Part shown: positions 1 through 12,218 of the stretch, one piece after another
Numbering within the stretch: the first letter of the stretch is position 1
Layout: each line of letters begins with the position of its first letter
Assembly: GCF_001698125.1 (NCBI RefSeq)
Contig: NZ_CP013854.1
Coordinates: forward strand, 682,001 to 746,000
DNA length: 64,000 nucleotides
From: Pseudonocardia sp. HH130630-07
GTDB taxonomy: Bacteria; Actinomycetota; Actinomycetes; Mycobacteriales; Pseudonocardiaceae
Direction of reading: 5' to 3'
Translations under genes and position numbers: made by a program
The notes under the pieces: generated by a model
Told to the model about the DNA's origin: nothing
What the model saw: only the letters and a program-made list of their open reading frames with translations
The model's database searches: none

Positions 1-1
1 C

Positions 2-19
2 GTCGTGCTGCTCGACTGA
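2..19 (+). CDS. Possible 3' end of an upstream gene
   Basis: The first bases can be read as the last five codons (VVLLD) of a gene entering from the left, ending in TGA at 17-19. This is too short to identify and could be chance. Confidence 0.25.
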   Translation, partial: VVLLD

Positions 20-376
20 CCAGCGATCCACATCACGGGACGAGCCGCCGGTCTTCTGTAGCGCGTGCGGGCGGCGGCATGCGACTCTGTGCACTCGCCA
101 GACCGCACTCGCCGGGGTGTGCGGTCCAACCGTGCCGCAGTTCAGAACGGTCCGGGGGCTCACCAGCAGCGTCCGGCAGCCAGACACACCCGAAGGACAG
201 ATCTCCTGCGGGTCACCCACCCGGCGGCACGGCGCACCTGATCGGCCCACTTGGCACGTCTCCAGCCGGTGGCTCGCTGTACTCTGAGAACCCTTTTTCG
301 GACTGCAGCGACCTGCCTGCTTCCGGGACGTCCGACTCGGGTCGCTTCCGGTGTACCGAGACGACAGGAGGAGCAG
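20..376. other. Upstream region of gltB
   Basis: No convincing gene lies here; the open frame through it has no coding character. It holds a perfect 8-bp inverted repeat (GACCGCAC at 101-108, GTGCGGTC at 119-126) with a 10-nt loop. This could be a terminator for the gene to the left or a regulatory hairpin. The gltB promoter must lie between here and 376. TACTCT at 280-285 is a possible -10, but I see no good -35 and no GlnR-type box. Confidence 0.4.
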
Positions 377-4945
<4,569 letters not shown>

Positions 4946-5010
4946 CCACGCCCGCCGCGACGCCGGCGACCCGAACCACGCAACTGCGACTTTCTCTGGG
5001 GAGGCTGCTC

Positions 5011-6462
5011 ATGGGTGACCCGAAGGGCTTCATGACGACCCGCCGGGAGACCCCGACCCGTCGGCCGGTGGACCTGCGGCTGATGGACTGGCGCGAGGTC
5101 TACGAGGACTTCCCGAGCCAGACGCTGGAGAAGCAGGCCGGGCGCTGCATGAACTGCGGCATCCCGTTCTGTCACCAGGGCTGCCCGCTCGGGAACCTCA
5201 TCCCCGAGTGGAACGACCTCGTCTACCGCAAGGACTGGCGCGAGGCGACCGAGCGGCTGCACGCCACGAACAACTTCCCGGAGTTCACCGGGACGCTGTG
5301 CCCCGCCCCGTGCGAGGCGGCGTGCGTGCTCGGCATCAACGACGACGCCGTCACCATCAAGCAGGTCGAGATCGAGATCATCGACCGGGCCTGGGACGAG
5401 GGCTGGGTGACGCCGCAGCCGGCGGCGACGAAGACCGGGCGGAAGGTGGCCGTCGTGGGGTCCGGGCCGGCCGGGCTGGCCGCCGCCCAGCAGCTCACCC
5501 GGGCCGGGCACGACGTCGTCGTGTTCGAGCGGGCGGACCGCATCGGCGGGCTGCTGCGCTACGGCATCCCCGAGTTCAAGATGGAGAAGTCGCGGCTGGA
5601 CCGGCGGCTGGAGCAGATGGTCGCCGAGGGCACCCACTTCCGGGCCTCGGTCGACGTCGGCACCGACATCACCGTCGAGCAGCTCCGGGCCGACTACGAC
5701 GCGGTCGTCCTGGCCGGCGGCGCGACGGCGTGGCGGGACATCCCCGCCGACGGCCGCGACGCCGAGGGCGTCTACCAGGCGATGGAGTTCCTGCCGTGGG
5801 CCAACCACGTGCAGCAGGGCGACCTGGACGCCCCGCCGGTCTCCGCCGAGGGCAAGGACGTCGTGATCATCGGCGGCGGTGACACCGGCGCCGACTGCCT
5901 GGGCACCTCGCACCGCCAGGGCGCGCGCTCGGTGACCCAGCTGGAGATCATGCCGACGCCTCCGGAGCACCGGACCGACGGCATGCCCTGGCCCACCTAC
6001 CCGATGGTCTACCGGGTGTCCTCGGCGCACGAGGAGGGTGGCGAGCGGCTGTTCTCGGTCAACACCACCGAGTTCGTGAAGGACGCCGACGGAAGGCTGG
6101 CCGGCATCCGGATCTGCGAGGTCACCCGCGGCGAGAAGGGCTTCGATCCGGTCGCGGGCACCGAGCAGGAGCTCCCCGCCCAGCTGGTGCTGCTGGCGAT
6201 GGGCTTCGTCGGCCCGGAGAAGGGCCGGCTGCTCGACGACCTGGACGTCGATCTCGACGACCGCGGCAACGTCGCGCGCGACGACAGCTACATGTCCTCG
6301 GCGGACGGCGTGTTCGTCGCCGGCGACATGGGCCGCGGCCAGTCGCTGATCGTGTGGGCCATCTCCGAGGGCCGCTCGGCGGCCGCCGGGGTGGACGCGT
6401 ACCTGACCGGCCGGACCGTGCTGCCCCGGCCGATCGACCCGACGGACCGCCAGATCGCCTGA
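5011..6462 (+). CDS. gltD: Glutamate synthase, small beta subunit
   Basis: GltD (483 aa) oxidises NADPH and passes electrons to GltB through FAD and 4Fe-4S clusters. The N-terminus has the two Cys groups (CMNCGIPFCHQGCPLGN and LCPAPCEAAC). These are followed by an FAD-binding Rossmann motif (VVGSGPAGLAAA), an NADPH motif (IIGGGDTGADC) and a C-terminal FAD motif (FVAGDMGRGQSLIVWAI). ATG at 5011 has a GGGGAGG ribosome site. It lies downstream of gltB in the same operon, and a strong hairpin 10 nt after its stop ends the unit. Confidence 0.96.
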   Translation: MGDPKGFMTTRRETPTRRPVDLRLMDWREVYEDFPSQTLEKQAGRCMNCGIPFCHQGCPLGNLIPEWNDLVYRKDWREATERLHATNNFPEFTGTLCPAPCEAACVLGINDDAVTIKQVEIEIIDRAWDEGWVTPQPAATKTGRKVAVVGSGPAGLAAAQQLTRAGHDVVVFERADRIGGLLRYGIPEFKMEKSRLDRRLEQMVAEGTHFRASVDVGTDITVEQLRADYDAVVLAGGATAWRDIPADGRDAEGVYQAMEFLPWANHVQQGDLDAPPVSAEGKDVVIIGGGDTGADCLGTSHRQGARSVTQLEIMPTPPEHRTDGMPWPTYPMVYRVSSAHEEGGERLFSVNTTEFVKDADGRLAGIRICEVTRGEKGFDPVAGTEQELPAQLVLLAMGFVGPEKGRLLDDLDVDLDDRGNVARDDSYMSSADGVFVAGDMGRGQSLIVWAISEGRSAAAGVDAYLTGRTVLPRPIDPTDRQIA

Positions 6463-6472
6463 ACACCGTCTC

Positions 6473-6519
6473 CGTGCGAAGGGGCCCCGGTCGCGTGCGA
6501 CCGGGGCCCCCTTCGCACG
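6473..6519. terminator. Strong hairpin terminator after gltD
   Basis: A near-perfect inverted repeat of about 22 bp per arm (left arm 6473-6494, right arm 6497-6519, one extra C in the right arm). Lying between convergent genes, it probably serves both strands. There is no clear U-tract, as is common in high-GC actinobacteria. Confidence 0.85.
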
Positions 6520-6527
6520 TGCCCGGC

Positions 6528-6782
6528 TCAGTCGATGCGTTCCAGCTCGTAGGCGTCGTCGCCGATCCAGATGCGCAGGCCCTCGGCGTCGTCGGTGATG
6601 TAACCGTCCTCCTCCTCGCCGAGCTCCCGGATCGCGCCCAGCGCACGACGCCCGAACTCGACGGTGCCGTTCCCGGCGTCCACCGGCCGGTACTCCCTGG
6701 CCAGCAGCGCGGTGCGGCACTCCCGCGCCAGCCACGCCGCGTTCCGCTCCCCCACCTGCGCCCGCCACCGTTCGTCCCGCAC
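6528..6782 (-). CDS. Small conserved-looking hypothetical protein
   Basis: An 84-aa acidic protein of unknown function (VRDERWRAQVGERNAAWLAR ... GLRIWIGDDAYELERID). I see no catalytic motif, signal peptide or membrane segment. The frame stays open upstream, but that part has no coding look. GTG at 6782 has CATACT at 6794-6789 six bases before it, which fits a leaderless transcript. It converges on gltD across the hairpin. The longer start at 6941 cannot be excluded. Confidence 0.6.
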   Translation of the reverse strand: MRDERWRAQVGERNAAWLARECRTALLAREYRPVDAGNGTVEFGRRALGAIRELGEEEDGYITDDAEGLRIWIGDDAYELERID

Positions 6783-6864
6783 GGACCGAGTATGGCCCGA
6801 CACGCTCCGTCCGTCGTGGCTGATCGACCGGCGATCGCACTGAACCGATCCGGCCACGCCACCC

Positions 6865-6878
6865 GTCGTGATCACGAC
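6865..6878. repeat. 14-bp perfect palindrome
   Basis: GTCGTGATCACGAC is a perfect palindrome in the otherwise empty stretch 6783-7081. It lies about 75 bp upstream of the small minus-strand gene and could be an operator. Nothing else is recognisable in this stretch. Confidence 0.35.
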
Positions 6879-7081
6879 TCCGCCCGTCGCAGTCACGACG
6901 CCGCTCGCGGTCGCGGGCGACACAGCGGCCGTCTGCACCACAACTCAGACCGGTCTCGTGCGTTGAACCGGGCGACCGGCATCCGCAGAACCGGGAGCCC
7001 CTGTAGATGCCGGGCACCATCGGGACACCGGGTATCGCGACTCCGTCGCGGTCCCGGTGCCCGGTGGTGTATCCGCCCCGC

Positions 7082-7703
7082 TCAGCGGTCGGCGAGTACC
7101 GGTTCCGCCGGTCGGGCAGCCCGCCGGCGCACCGCGAGGGCGCGGTTCGCCACCCAGAACAGTCCCGTGGTGGCCAGGGCCATGCCGGTGCCGGCGAGGA
7201 CGCACAGCAACGGATCGCCCCCGGTCAGCGGGCCCAGGGCGATGCCGATCACGAGCATGTAGCAGCCCCACAGGAGCGAGCTCAGCACGGACCCGGCCAG
7301 GAACCGGCCGCAGGCCCACCCCGAGCCGCCCGGCCGCTGCGCAGCTCGCCAGCCGGCCGCCGGGCAGGAAGCGCGCCGCCGCGAGCACCGTCACCGGCCG
7401 CCGCCCGAGCTGCGAGCGGGCCCACCGGACGGCCGGGCCGTCCGCGGTCGCGGCGCGCGGGAGCAGGCGGTGCGAGCCGCGGCCGAGCGTGTGCACCGCG
7501 AGGTCACCGGCGATCGAGCCCAGCACGGCGGCGAGGAAGAGCCCGAGGACGGTCGTCGTGCTGCCGGAGACGACGGCCGAGGCCGTCGCAGTCATCAGCA
7601 GGGTCTCGCTCGGCAGCATCGGCACCGGGCCGTCCACCGCGACCATCAGCGTGAGCACGGGGAGCAGCCAGACGCTGTGCAGTACCGCCGTGACCAGCTC
7701 CAC
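7082..7703 (-). pseudogene. DedA/VTT-like membrane protein, frameshifted
   Basis: The first frame starts at GTG 7703 behind a GGGGAGG site. It encodes a DedA-like protein: hydrophobic N-terminus, E-rich reentrant loop (PMLPSETLLM), then AARFLPGGRL, the family's RFxPGxR motif. After about residue 128 the homology moves to another frame, which continues as WACGRFLAGSVLSSLLWGCY and ends at 7082 with a last membrane helix (GMALATTGLFWVANRALAV). The two frames join near the C run at 7319-7322 (G run on the coding strand), so one base is missing or two are extra. DedA proteins are membrane transporters linked to lipid flipping and membrane potential. This is either a real frameshift or a sequencing error. 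Confidence 0.75.
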
Positions 7704-7762
7704 CCGGTGCCTCCCCCTCGGTGCCCACCGGCGAGCCTCGCAGACGCGGGGCCGGCGGGTAA

Positions 7763-7777
7763 CGGGGGTATCCCCCG
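7763..7777. promoter_or_regulatory. G-run/C-run palindrome between dedA-like and doxX-like genes
   Basis: CGGGGGTATCCCCCG is a perfect inverted repeat around TAT, in the divergent promoter region of the DedA-like (minus) and DoxX-like (plus) genes. G/C runs around a TAT core resemble sites used by CsoR/RcnR-type metal repressors, and a csoR gene lies at 48.5 kb. Regulation by it is inference. Confidence 0.4.
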
Positions 7778-7855
7778 ATGAGTTCCCGGCACCGGCCCGG
7801 TCGATACCGGTACCCGCCCGGGAAACACCGCGGCGGCCTATCCCGGAGGTTGGTC

Positions 7856-8254
7856 ATGTCGGTCCACAGCGGTACCCGCTCGTCGCTCTCCCCCGCAGCC
7901 CACCGTGCGCTGTGGGTGCTGCAGATCCTGCTCGCGGTGTTCATGGTGCTCGCGTCCGCGGCGCCCAAACTCGTCGGGGAGGCCACCGCGGTCCAGATCT
8001 TCGCCGAGATCGGGGTCGGCCAGTGGCTGCGCTACGTCATCGGCGTCCTGGAGCTCGCCGGTGGAGTCGGCATGTTGACCAGGCGGTTCTCCGGTCCCGC
8101 CGCCGTGGGGCTGGCACTGCTGATGGTCGGCGCCGCGCTCACCCAGCTGTTCGTGCTGGACGGCGGACTGCTGGCGCTGACGCCGGTGGTGCTCGGGCTG
8201 CTGTGCGCCGTGGTGGCCGCCGGTCGCCGGGAGACCCTGACCACAGCCCGCTGA
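7856..8254 (+). CDS. DoxX-like membrane protein
   Basis: A 132-aa protein with four hydrophobic segments (about residues 18-38, 53-70, 78-98, 104-122), matching the DoxX/DoxX-like family in size and topology (LQILLAVFMVLASAAPKLVG; GVLELAGGVGMLTRRF). The family is loosely linked to quinone or thiosulfate oxidation and to oxidative-stress complexes; substrate is not predictable here. ATG at 7856 follows GGAGGT at 7845-7850. It is transcribed away from the DedA-like gene. Confidence 0.8.
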   Translation: MSVHSGTRSSLSPAAHRALWVLQILLAVFMVLASAAPKLVGEATAVQIFAEIGVGQWLRYVIGVLELAGGVGMLTRRFSGPAAVGLALLMVGAALTQLFVLDGGLLALTPVVLGLLCAVVAAGRRETLTTAR

Positions 8255-8354
8255 CCTGCGTTTACCCGCCGTCGATCCGGGGAACGACTCGCAGGACACC
8301 GGCGCCGGACGCCCGGCGCCGCACCGGAGTCCCGCACAAGGGGAGGAACCCGCC

Positions 8355-9281
8355 ATGGCCGACCGCCATGTGAAGCCGGTCGACGACGGCTGGACCGTCG
8401 AGAAGGACAACGCCCGGCGCCCCAGCGCCCGCGCCGCCACCCAGGCCGAGGCCGTCTCCCGCGCCGTGGAGATCATCGCCAACACCGGCGGGGGCACCCT
8501 CGTCGTGCACGGAACCGACGGATCGGTCCGCGAGCGTCGCGCCGTCGAGTCCGGATCGGACCAGACGACCGGCACGGCCGTCCGGGCGACCGCCTCGGCC
8601 ACCGGCACCGCCGCCGCCGACACCGCCGCGAAGGCCGCCGACAGCGGTGGCCGCACCGCCAGGGCGGTCGGCTCCGACACCGCGACGACGGCGAAGAAGG
8701 TCGCCGGGGAGACCCGCGCCGGAGCCTCCGCCGTCGGTGACACGGCCAGGGCCGGTGCCGGGCAGGTCGCCACCGAGGCGAAGAAGGCCGCGCGGTCGGG
8801 TGGCGAGTCGGCCCGCAGGTCGGGCAAGGCCGCCGGCGACGCCGGCCGGGCCGCGGCGGACGCGGCGCGCGCCACCGCCGAGCAGGTGGCCGGTACCGCG
8901 GCGAGCACCGGCCGTCAGGTCGCGGGTGAGGTGTCGGCCTCGGCCGCACGGTCGGCCGCCACGGTGCGGTCGGCCGCCGACTCCGGTGCCGAGTCCGCCG
9001 TCCGCAGCGCGGACCGGGCGGCCCGGGTCGGCGAGCGCGTCGAGGACGACCTCGACGACACCGGCGCCCGGCTGGCCCGCCAGCTGCACGAGAACGGCGA
9101 GCGGGCCGCGGCCCGGCTCGACGAGTTCGCCGCACGGGTCTACCGCCCGCTGAACCCGATCCGCTTCGGCAGCCGGGTCGCGGCGGGTGCGGTCGCGACC
9201 GCGTTCGGCGTCACCGGCGCCGTCACCGCCCGCGCCGGGAAGCTGTTCCAGCGCGGGACCCGCCGGGCCACCGGCCGCTGA
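8355..9281 (+). CDS. DUF2188 N-terminal domain fused to a long Ala-rich helical region
   Basis: A 308-aa protein. Residues 1-58 look like DUF2188 (RHVKPVDDGWTVEKDNA ... GGTLVVHGTDGSVRERR), a small fold found in stand-alone stress proteins. Residues 70-235 are an Ala/Thr/Ser/Lys/Glu/Arg repeat-like region with no Pro and evenly spaced charges, predicted as long amphipathic helices like phasins or LEA/histone-like proteins. The C-terminus (NPIRFGSRVAAGAVATAFGV ... KLFQRGTRR) is basic with one moderately hydrophobic stretch. A GGGGAGG site precedes ATG. Function unknown; a granule-, membrane- or DNA-coating role is a guess. Confidence 0.75.
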   Translation: MADRHVKPVDDGWTVEKDNARRPSARAATQAEAVSRAVEIIANTGGGTLVVHGTDGSVRERRAVESGSDQTTGTAVRATASATGTAAADTAAKAADSGGRTARAVGSDTATTAKKVAGETRAGASAVGDTARAGAGQVATEAKKAARSGGESARRSGKAAGDAGRAAADAARATAEQVAGTAASTGRQVAGEVSASAARSAATVRSAADSGAESAVRSADRAARVGERVEDDLDDTGARLARQLHENGERAAARLDEFAARVYRPLNPIRFGSRVAAGAVATAFGVTGAVTARAGKLFQRGTRRATGR

Positions 9282-9320
9282 ACCCGTCCCGGCCCGTCCG
9301 GGAGACCGGGCGGGCCGGGT
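9282..9320. terminator. Bidirectional hairpin terminator
   Basis: A GC-rich inverted repeat (arms around CCGGCCCG and CGGGCCGG, extended by CCGG and AAC/GTT pairs, loop GAGA) fills the whole gap between two convergent stop codons. Confidence 0.75.
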
Positions 9321-10460
9321 TCAGCTCACCGGGTCGATGACGTAGTCGCCGGCGTCGTCGCGCCACTCCATGCGGATCAGGTCCCGTGCCCGGGCCGCCT
9401 TGGCGAACGACAGGAAGCTGCCGTAGCCGTAGCGCTTCTCCGAGAAGTCCGGGACCCGCTTGCGGAGCTGGTCCTTGAGCCCGGACAGCTGGGGCGGTCC
9501 GTGCGCTGCGGTCAGGTCGCGCACCACGCCCACCAGCAGCGCGAACGCGTCGTGGTCGGCGTCCGGGTCGTCCGGGACGGCGATCTCCGGGTCACCCTGC
9601 GCCGAACCGGGGGTCAGTGTGATCGCGCCCTGGGTCTCCAGGTGCCGCAGCAGCTCCCCGAACCCGCGGAACCCGTGGTCGGCCTCGTCGAACGTCGGGT
9701 CCTTGCGCAGGATCGCCCGCTTCAGCCGGGAGGCGAGCACCGGCCCGTCGGCCTGCCGGGCCAGTCCGGTCAGAGTGCTGACGACGAGCCCGGCGACGTC
9801 GCGCTCCTCGGCCCCGGTCGTCGCGGTCTCCTCCGTGACACCGGAGAAGACCAGCCCGAACGGATCGGGTTCCGGGGTGGGCTCGGGAGCGGCCGGCTCC
9901 GAGGTCACCGGCGCGGGCGCCGGGGCGGGCCGGTGCGCACCGCCCCGCCGGCGCCGGGACGGCAGCGGCTCGCGGCTGGGCTCCAGCCCGGGCAGCCGGT
10001 CGTAGAAGATGAACTCGTCGCAGGCCGGCGGCAGCAGCGCGGAGGTCGAGGACTGCACGCCGATCCCGATCACCCGCTTGTCCAGCTCGCGCAGCTTGTG
10101 CATCAGCGGGGTGAAGTCGGAGTCGCCGGTCGCGATCGCGAAGGTCGTGACGAACTCGCGCTCGTAGGCCAGCTCGATCGCGTCGACGGCCAGCTTGATG
10201 TCGGCGGCGTTCTTGCGCGATCCGCCGATCCGCTGCGGGATCTCGATGAGTTCGACCTGGGCGCGGGCCATCAGCCACCGGTCCTCGTCGAACGCCGACC
10301 AGTCGGCGTACGCGCGGCGCACCACCACCCGGCCGCGCTCGGCGAGCGCGTCGGCGACCGGCCCGAAGTCGAAGGGGACGACACCGAGGCCGTCCCGCGC
10401 CCCGATCGCGAGGTTCTCGTAGTCGAGCAGCAGGGCGATGCGTTCGTCCTCGTGGGCCAC
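9321..10460 (-). CDS. NYN-domain ribonuclease with two OST-HTH/LOTUS domains
   Basis: A 379-aa protein. Residues 6-150 are a NYN (PIN-like, LabA-type) nuclease domain with the acidic metal ligands in place: D13 in LLLDYEN, D87 and D93 in AADIKLAVDAIEL, D113 and D115 in TGDSDF. A Pro/Glu-rich linker (about 155-215) leads to two OST-HTH/LOTUS domains (about 218-285 and 303-375, each with an xGFxxFxxL/GSFLxF signature). These bind RNA in other proteins. The architecture suggests an RNA-targeting endonuclease; target unknown. GTG at 10460 has TAGGCT at 10472-10467 six bases upstream and no ribosome site, suggesting leaderless translation. Confidence 0.88.
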   Translation of the reverse strand: MAHEDERIALLLDYENLAIGARDGLGVVPFDFGPVADALAERGRVVVRRAYADWSAFDEDRWLMARAQVELIEIPQRIGGSRKNAADIKLAVDAIELAYEREFVTTFAIATGDSDFTPLMHKLRELDKRVIGIGVQSSTSALLPPACDEFIFYDRLPGLEPSREPLPSRRRRGGAHRPAPAPAPVTSEPAAPEPTPEPDPFGLVFSGVTEETATTGAEERDVAGLVVSTLTGLARQADGPVLASRLKRAILRKDPTFDEADHGFRGFGELLRHLETQGAITLTPGSAQGDPEIAVPDDPDADHDAFALLVGVVRDLTAAHGPPQLSGLKDQLRKRVPDFSEKRYGYGSFLSFAKAARARDLIRMEWRDDAGDYVIDPVS

Positions 10461-10514
10461 CGCGGAAGCCTAATCCCGGTGCCCCGTCCCGGGCCGTCCG
10501 GGACACTGCGCGTC

Positions 10515-11087
10515 ATGCGTGCGGAGGACGTGGAGCAGGCGACCGGGGTCATGACGGAGGTGCTGCGCGGCCGGGCGGACGCGGACTGGTCGGCGCCCGC
10601 CGGGCCGCTCACCTGGTCCTGCCGGGACACCGCCGTGCACGTGGCCGACGACCTGTTCGGCTACGCCGCGCAGGTCGCGGTCGCGCCGCCGGGCGACTAC
10701 CCGCCGTTCGAGATCACCGTGCCCGCCGGCGAACCGTCCGACCGGATACTGCTCGTGGTCGAGACCGGCGGCGCGATGCTCGCCGCGGCGCTGCGGACCG
10801 CACCGCCCGGCGTCCGGGGCTGGCACCCCTACGGCGACTCCGACGCGAGCGGCTTCGCCGCGATGGGGGTGACCGAGATCCTGGTGCACACCCACGACAT
10901 CACCCGTGGGCTGGGCGTGGACTGGGAGCTCCCGGCCGCGCCGTGCCGCGCGGTGCTGCACCGGCTGTGGCCGGGCACCGATCCGGGGCCGGACCCGGCC
11001 TCGACGCTGTTGCACCGGACCGGCCGGGCGGCGCTGGGTGCCGTCCCGCCGCCGTCGAGCTGGCGGTGGGACGGCACCCCGCACTGA
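10515..11087 (+). CDS. Maleylpyruvate isomerase/DinB-like mycothiol-dependent protein
   Basis: A 190-aa protein resembling the N-terminal domain of mycothiol-dependent maleylpyruvate isomerases (TIGR03083-like, DinB four-helix fold). The start pattern (MRAEDVEQATGVMTEVL), WSCRDTAVHVADDLFGYA and ILVHTHDITRGLGVDW supply the usual metal-binding histidines. It probably acts as a mycothiol S-transferase in detoxification; substrate unknown. Transcribed divergently from the NYN gene, 54 bp away. ATG at 10515 is the only good start and has no strong ribosome site. Confidence 0.75.
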   Translation: MRAEDVEQATGVMTEVLRGRADADWSAPAGPLTWSCRDTAVHVADDLFGYAAQVAVAPPGDYPPFEITVPAGEPSDRILLVVETGGAMLAAALRTAPPGVRGWHPYGDSDASGFAAMGVTEILVHTHDITRGLGVDWELPAAPCRAVLHRLWPGTDPGPDPASTLLHRTGRAALGAVPPPSSWRWDGTPH

Positions 11088-11097
11088 CCGCCCCGGG

Positions 11098-11904
11098 TCA
11101 GGGGGTACCGAAACCGGCCGCCACGAGGACCTGCCTGCCCTGGTCACCGGTCACGAACTGCACCCACTTCTGGGCCAGCTCGGCGTTCTGGCTGTTCTTC
11201 AGCACCGTGATCGGGTAGTCGTTCACCGCCCCGGACGCCTGCGGGAAGTCGACGCCCTCGGCCTTGCCCTCCGACGCCGTGACGTCGGTCTTGTAGACCA
11301 GCCCGGCGTCGGCGTTGCCGGTCGTCACCTTCTGCAGCACCGCCTTGACGTCCTGCTCCTCCGAGACCGGCGTGATGTCGGCCCCGGCGGCCTGCTCGAC
11401 CTTCTCGGTCGCGGAGCCGCACGGCACCTGCGGGGCGCAGACCACGGTCCGCAGGTCGGGCTTCGTGAGGTCCTGCAGCGACGCGACCTGCTTCGGGTTC
11501 TGCGGCGCGACGGCGATCTGCAGCGTGTTCGTCGCGAAGACGACCGGCTCACCCTGCTGGTTGCCGGCGTCGGTCACCTTCGTCATGTTGTTCTCGTCCG
11601 CCGAGGCGAACACGTCCGCCGGGGCGCCCTGGTTGATCTGCTGGGCCAGCGTCGAGGAACCGGCGAAGTTGAAGGTGACGTCGGAGCCGGGGTTCGCGGC
11701 CTCGAACTGCTTCTCCAGCTCGGAGAAGGTGCCGGTGAGCGAGGCGGCCGCGAACACCGTCAGCGTGCCGCCCTGGGCGGGCGCCGGGGCGGCGTCGCCC
11801 CCGGCCCCGCCTCCGGCGTCGCCCCCGCCGCACCCGGCCAGCGCGGCCAGGGCGGTCGCGGCCACCACCGCGGCGGCGGCGCGGGGGATCGATCGGTTCT
11901 TCAC
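11098..11904 (-). CDS. modA: Molybdate ABC transporter substrate-binding lipoprotein ModA
   Basis: ModA (268 aa) is the extracellular molybdate/tungstate-binding component of the ModABC importer. GTG at 11904 follows GGGAGG. A lipoprotein signal is clear (RAAAAVVAATALAALAGCGG, Cys about 26). The family landmarks follow: TVFAAASLTGTFSELEKQFE, FNFAGSSTLAQQINQGAPAD, and the C-terminal SGAVNDYPITVLKNSQNAELA. modB and modC are not beside it. It is transcribed away from the molybdenum-dependent nitrate reductase, so the context fits Mo supply. Its 5' region holds a perfect hairpin. Confidence 0.93.
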   Translation of the reverse strand: MKNRSIPRAAAAVVAATALAALAGCGGGDAGGGAGGDAAPAPAQGGTLTVFAAASLTGTFSELEKQFEAANPGSDVTFNFAGSSTLAQQINQGAPADVFASADENNMTKVTDAGNQQGEPVVFATNTLQIAVAPQNPKQVASLQDLTKPDLRTVVCAPQVPCGSATEKVEQAAGADITPVSEEQDVKAVLQKVTTGNADAGLVYKTDVTASEGKAEGVDFPQASGAVNDYPITVLKNSQNAELAQKWVQFVTGDQGRQVLVAAGFGTP

Positions 11905-11956
11905 GTGGGCCCTCCCGGGTTGCTGGCGACGGCGTGCGTCGACGTCCGTGCCGCGG

Positions 11957-11980
11957 GCTCCCCGGTGTCCGCCGGGGAGC
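11957..11980 (-). promoter_or_regulatory. Perfect 9-bp hairpin in the modA leader
   Basis: GCTCCCCGG and CCGGGGAGC enclose a 6-nt loop about 52 nt upstream of the modA start. If TATCAT at 12018-12013 is the -10, the hairpin lies in an about 100-nt 5' UTR and could be an RNA control element. I cannot match it to a known molybdenum-cofactor riboswitch. Confidence 0.4.
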
Positions 11981-12113
11981 GGCCGGAGATCCGGATGTGC
12001 GGCACGGTCGGGATGATAGGGACGCACGGGCCGCTCCGCCACGGCCGTCGGGCCGCATCTGCCGTTCCCCGCACGGCCCCGCACAGCGCACCGGGCCCCG
12101 CTGTGAGGCACCC

Positions 12114-12150
12114 GTAACGACGTGGTGACGCCAGGTCACGGCGGCATAAC
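12114..12150 (+). promoter_or_regulatory. Tandem GlnR-like boxes upstream of nitrate reductase
   Basis: Two half-site pairs are seen: GTAAC-N6-GTGAC (12114-12129) and GTCAC-N6-ATAAC (12135-12150), separated by 5 nt. The actinobacterial GlnR box is a gTnAC-n6-GaAAC pair, often repeated. TACCGT at 12161-12166 is the likely -10, placing the boxes in an activating position. GlnR control of nitrate assimilation is established in Streptomyces and mycobacteria; here it is inferred. Confidence 0.6.
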
Positions 12151-12218
12151 GCCCGCGCCGTACCGTAACCACGGGTCCGGGCCGGGCCCGGAACGGGCGA
12201 CGGAGGCGGCAGCGCACG

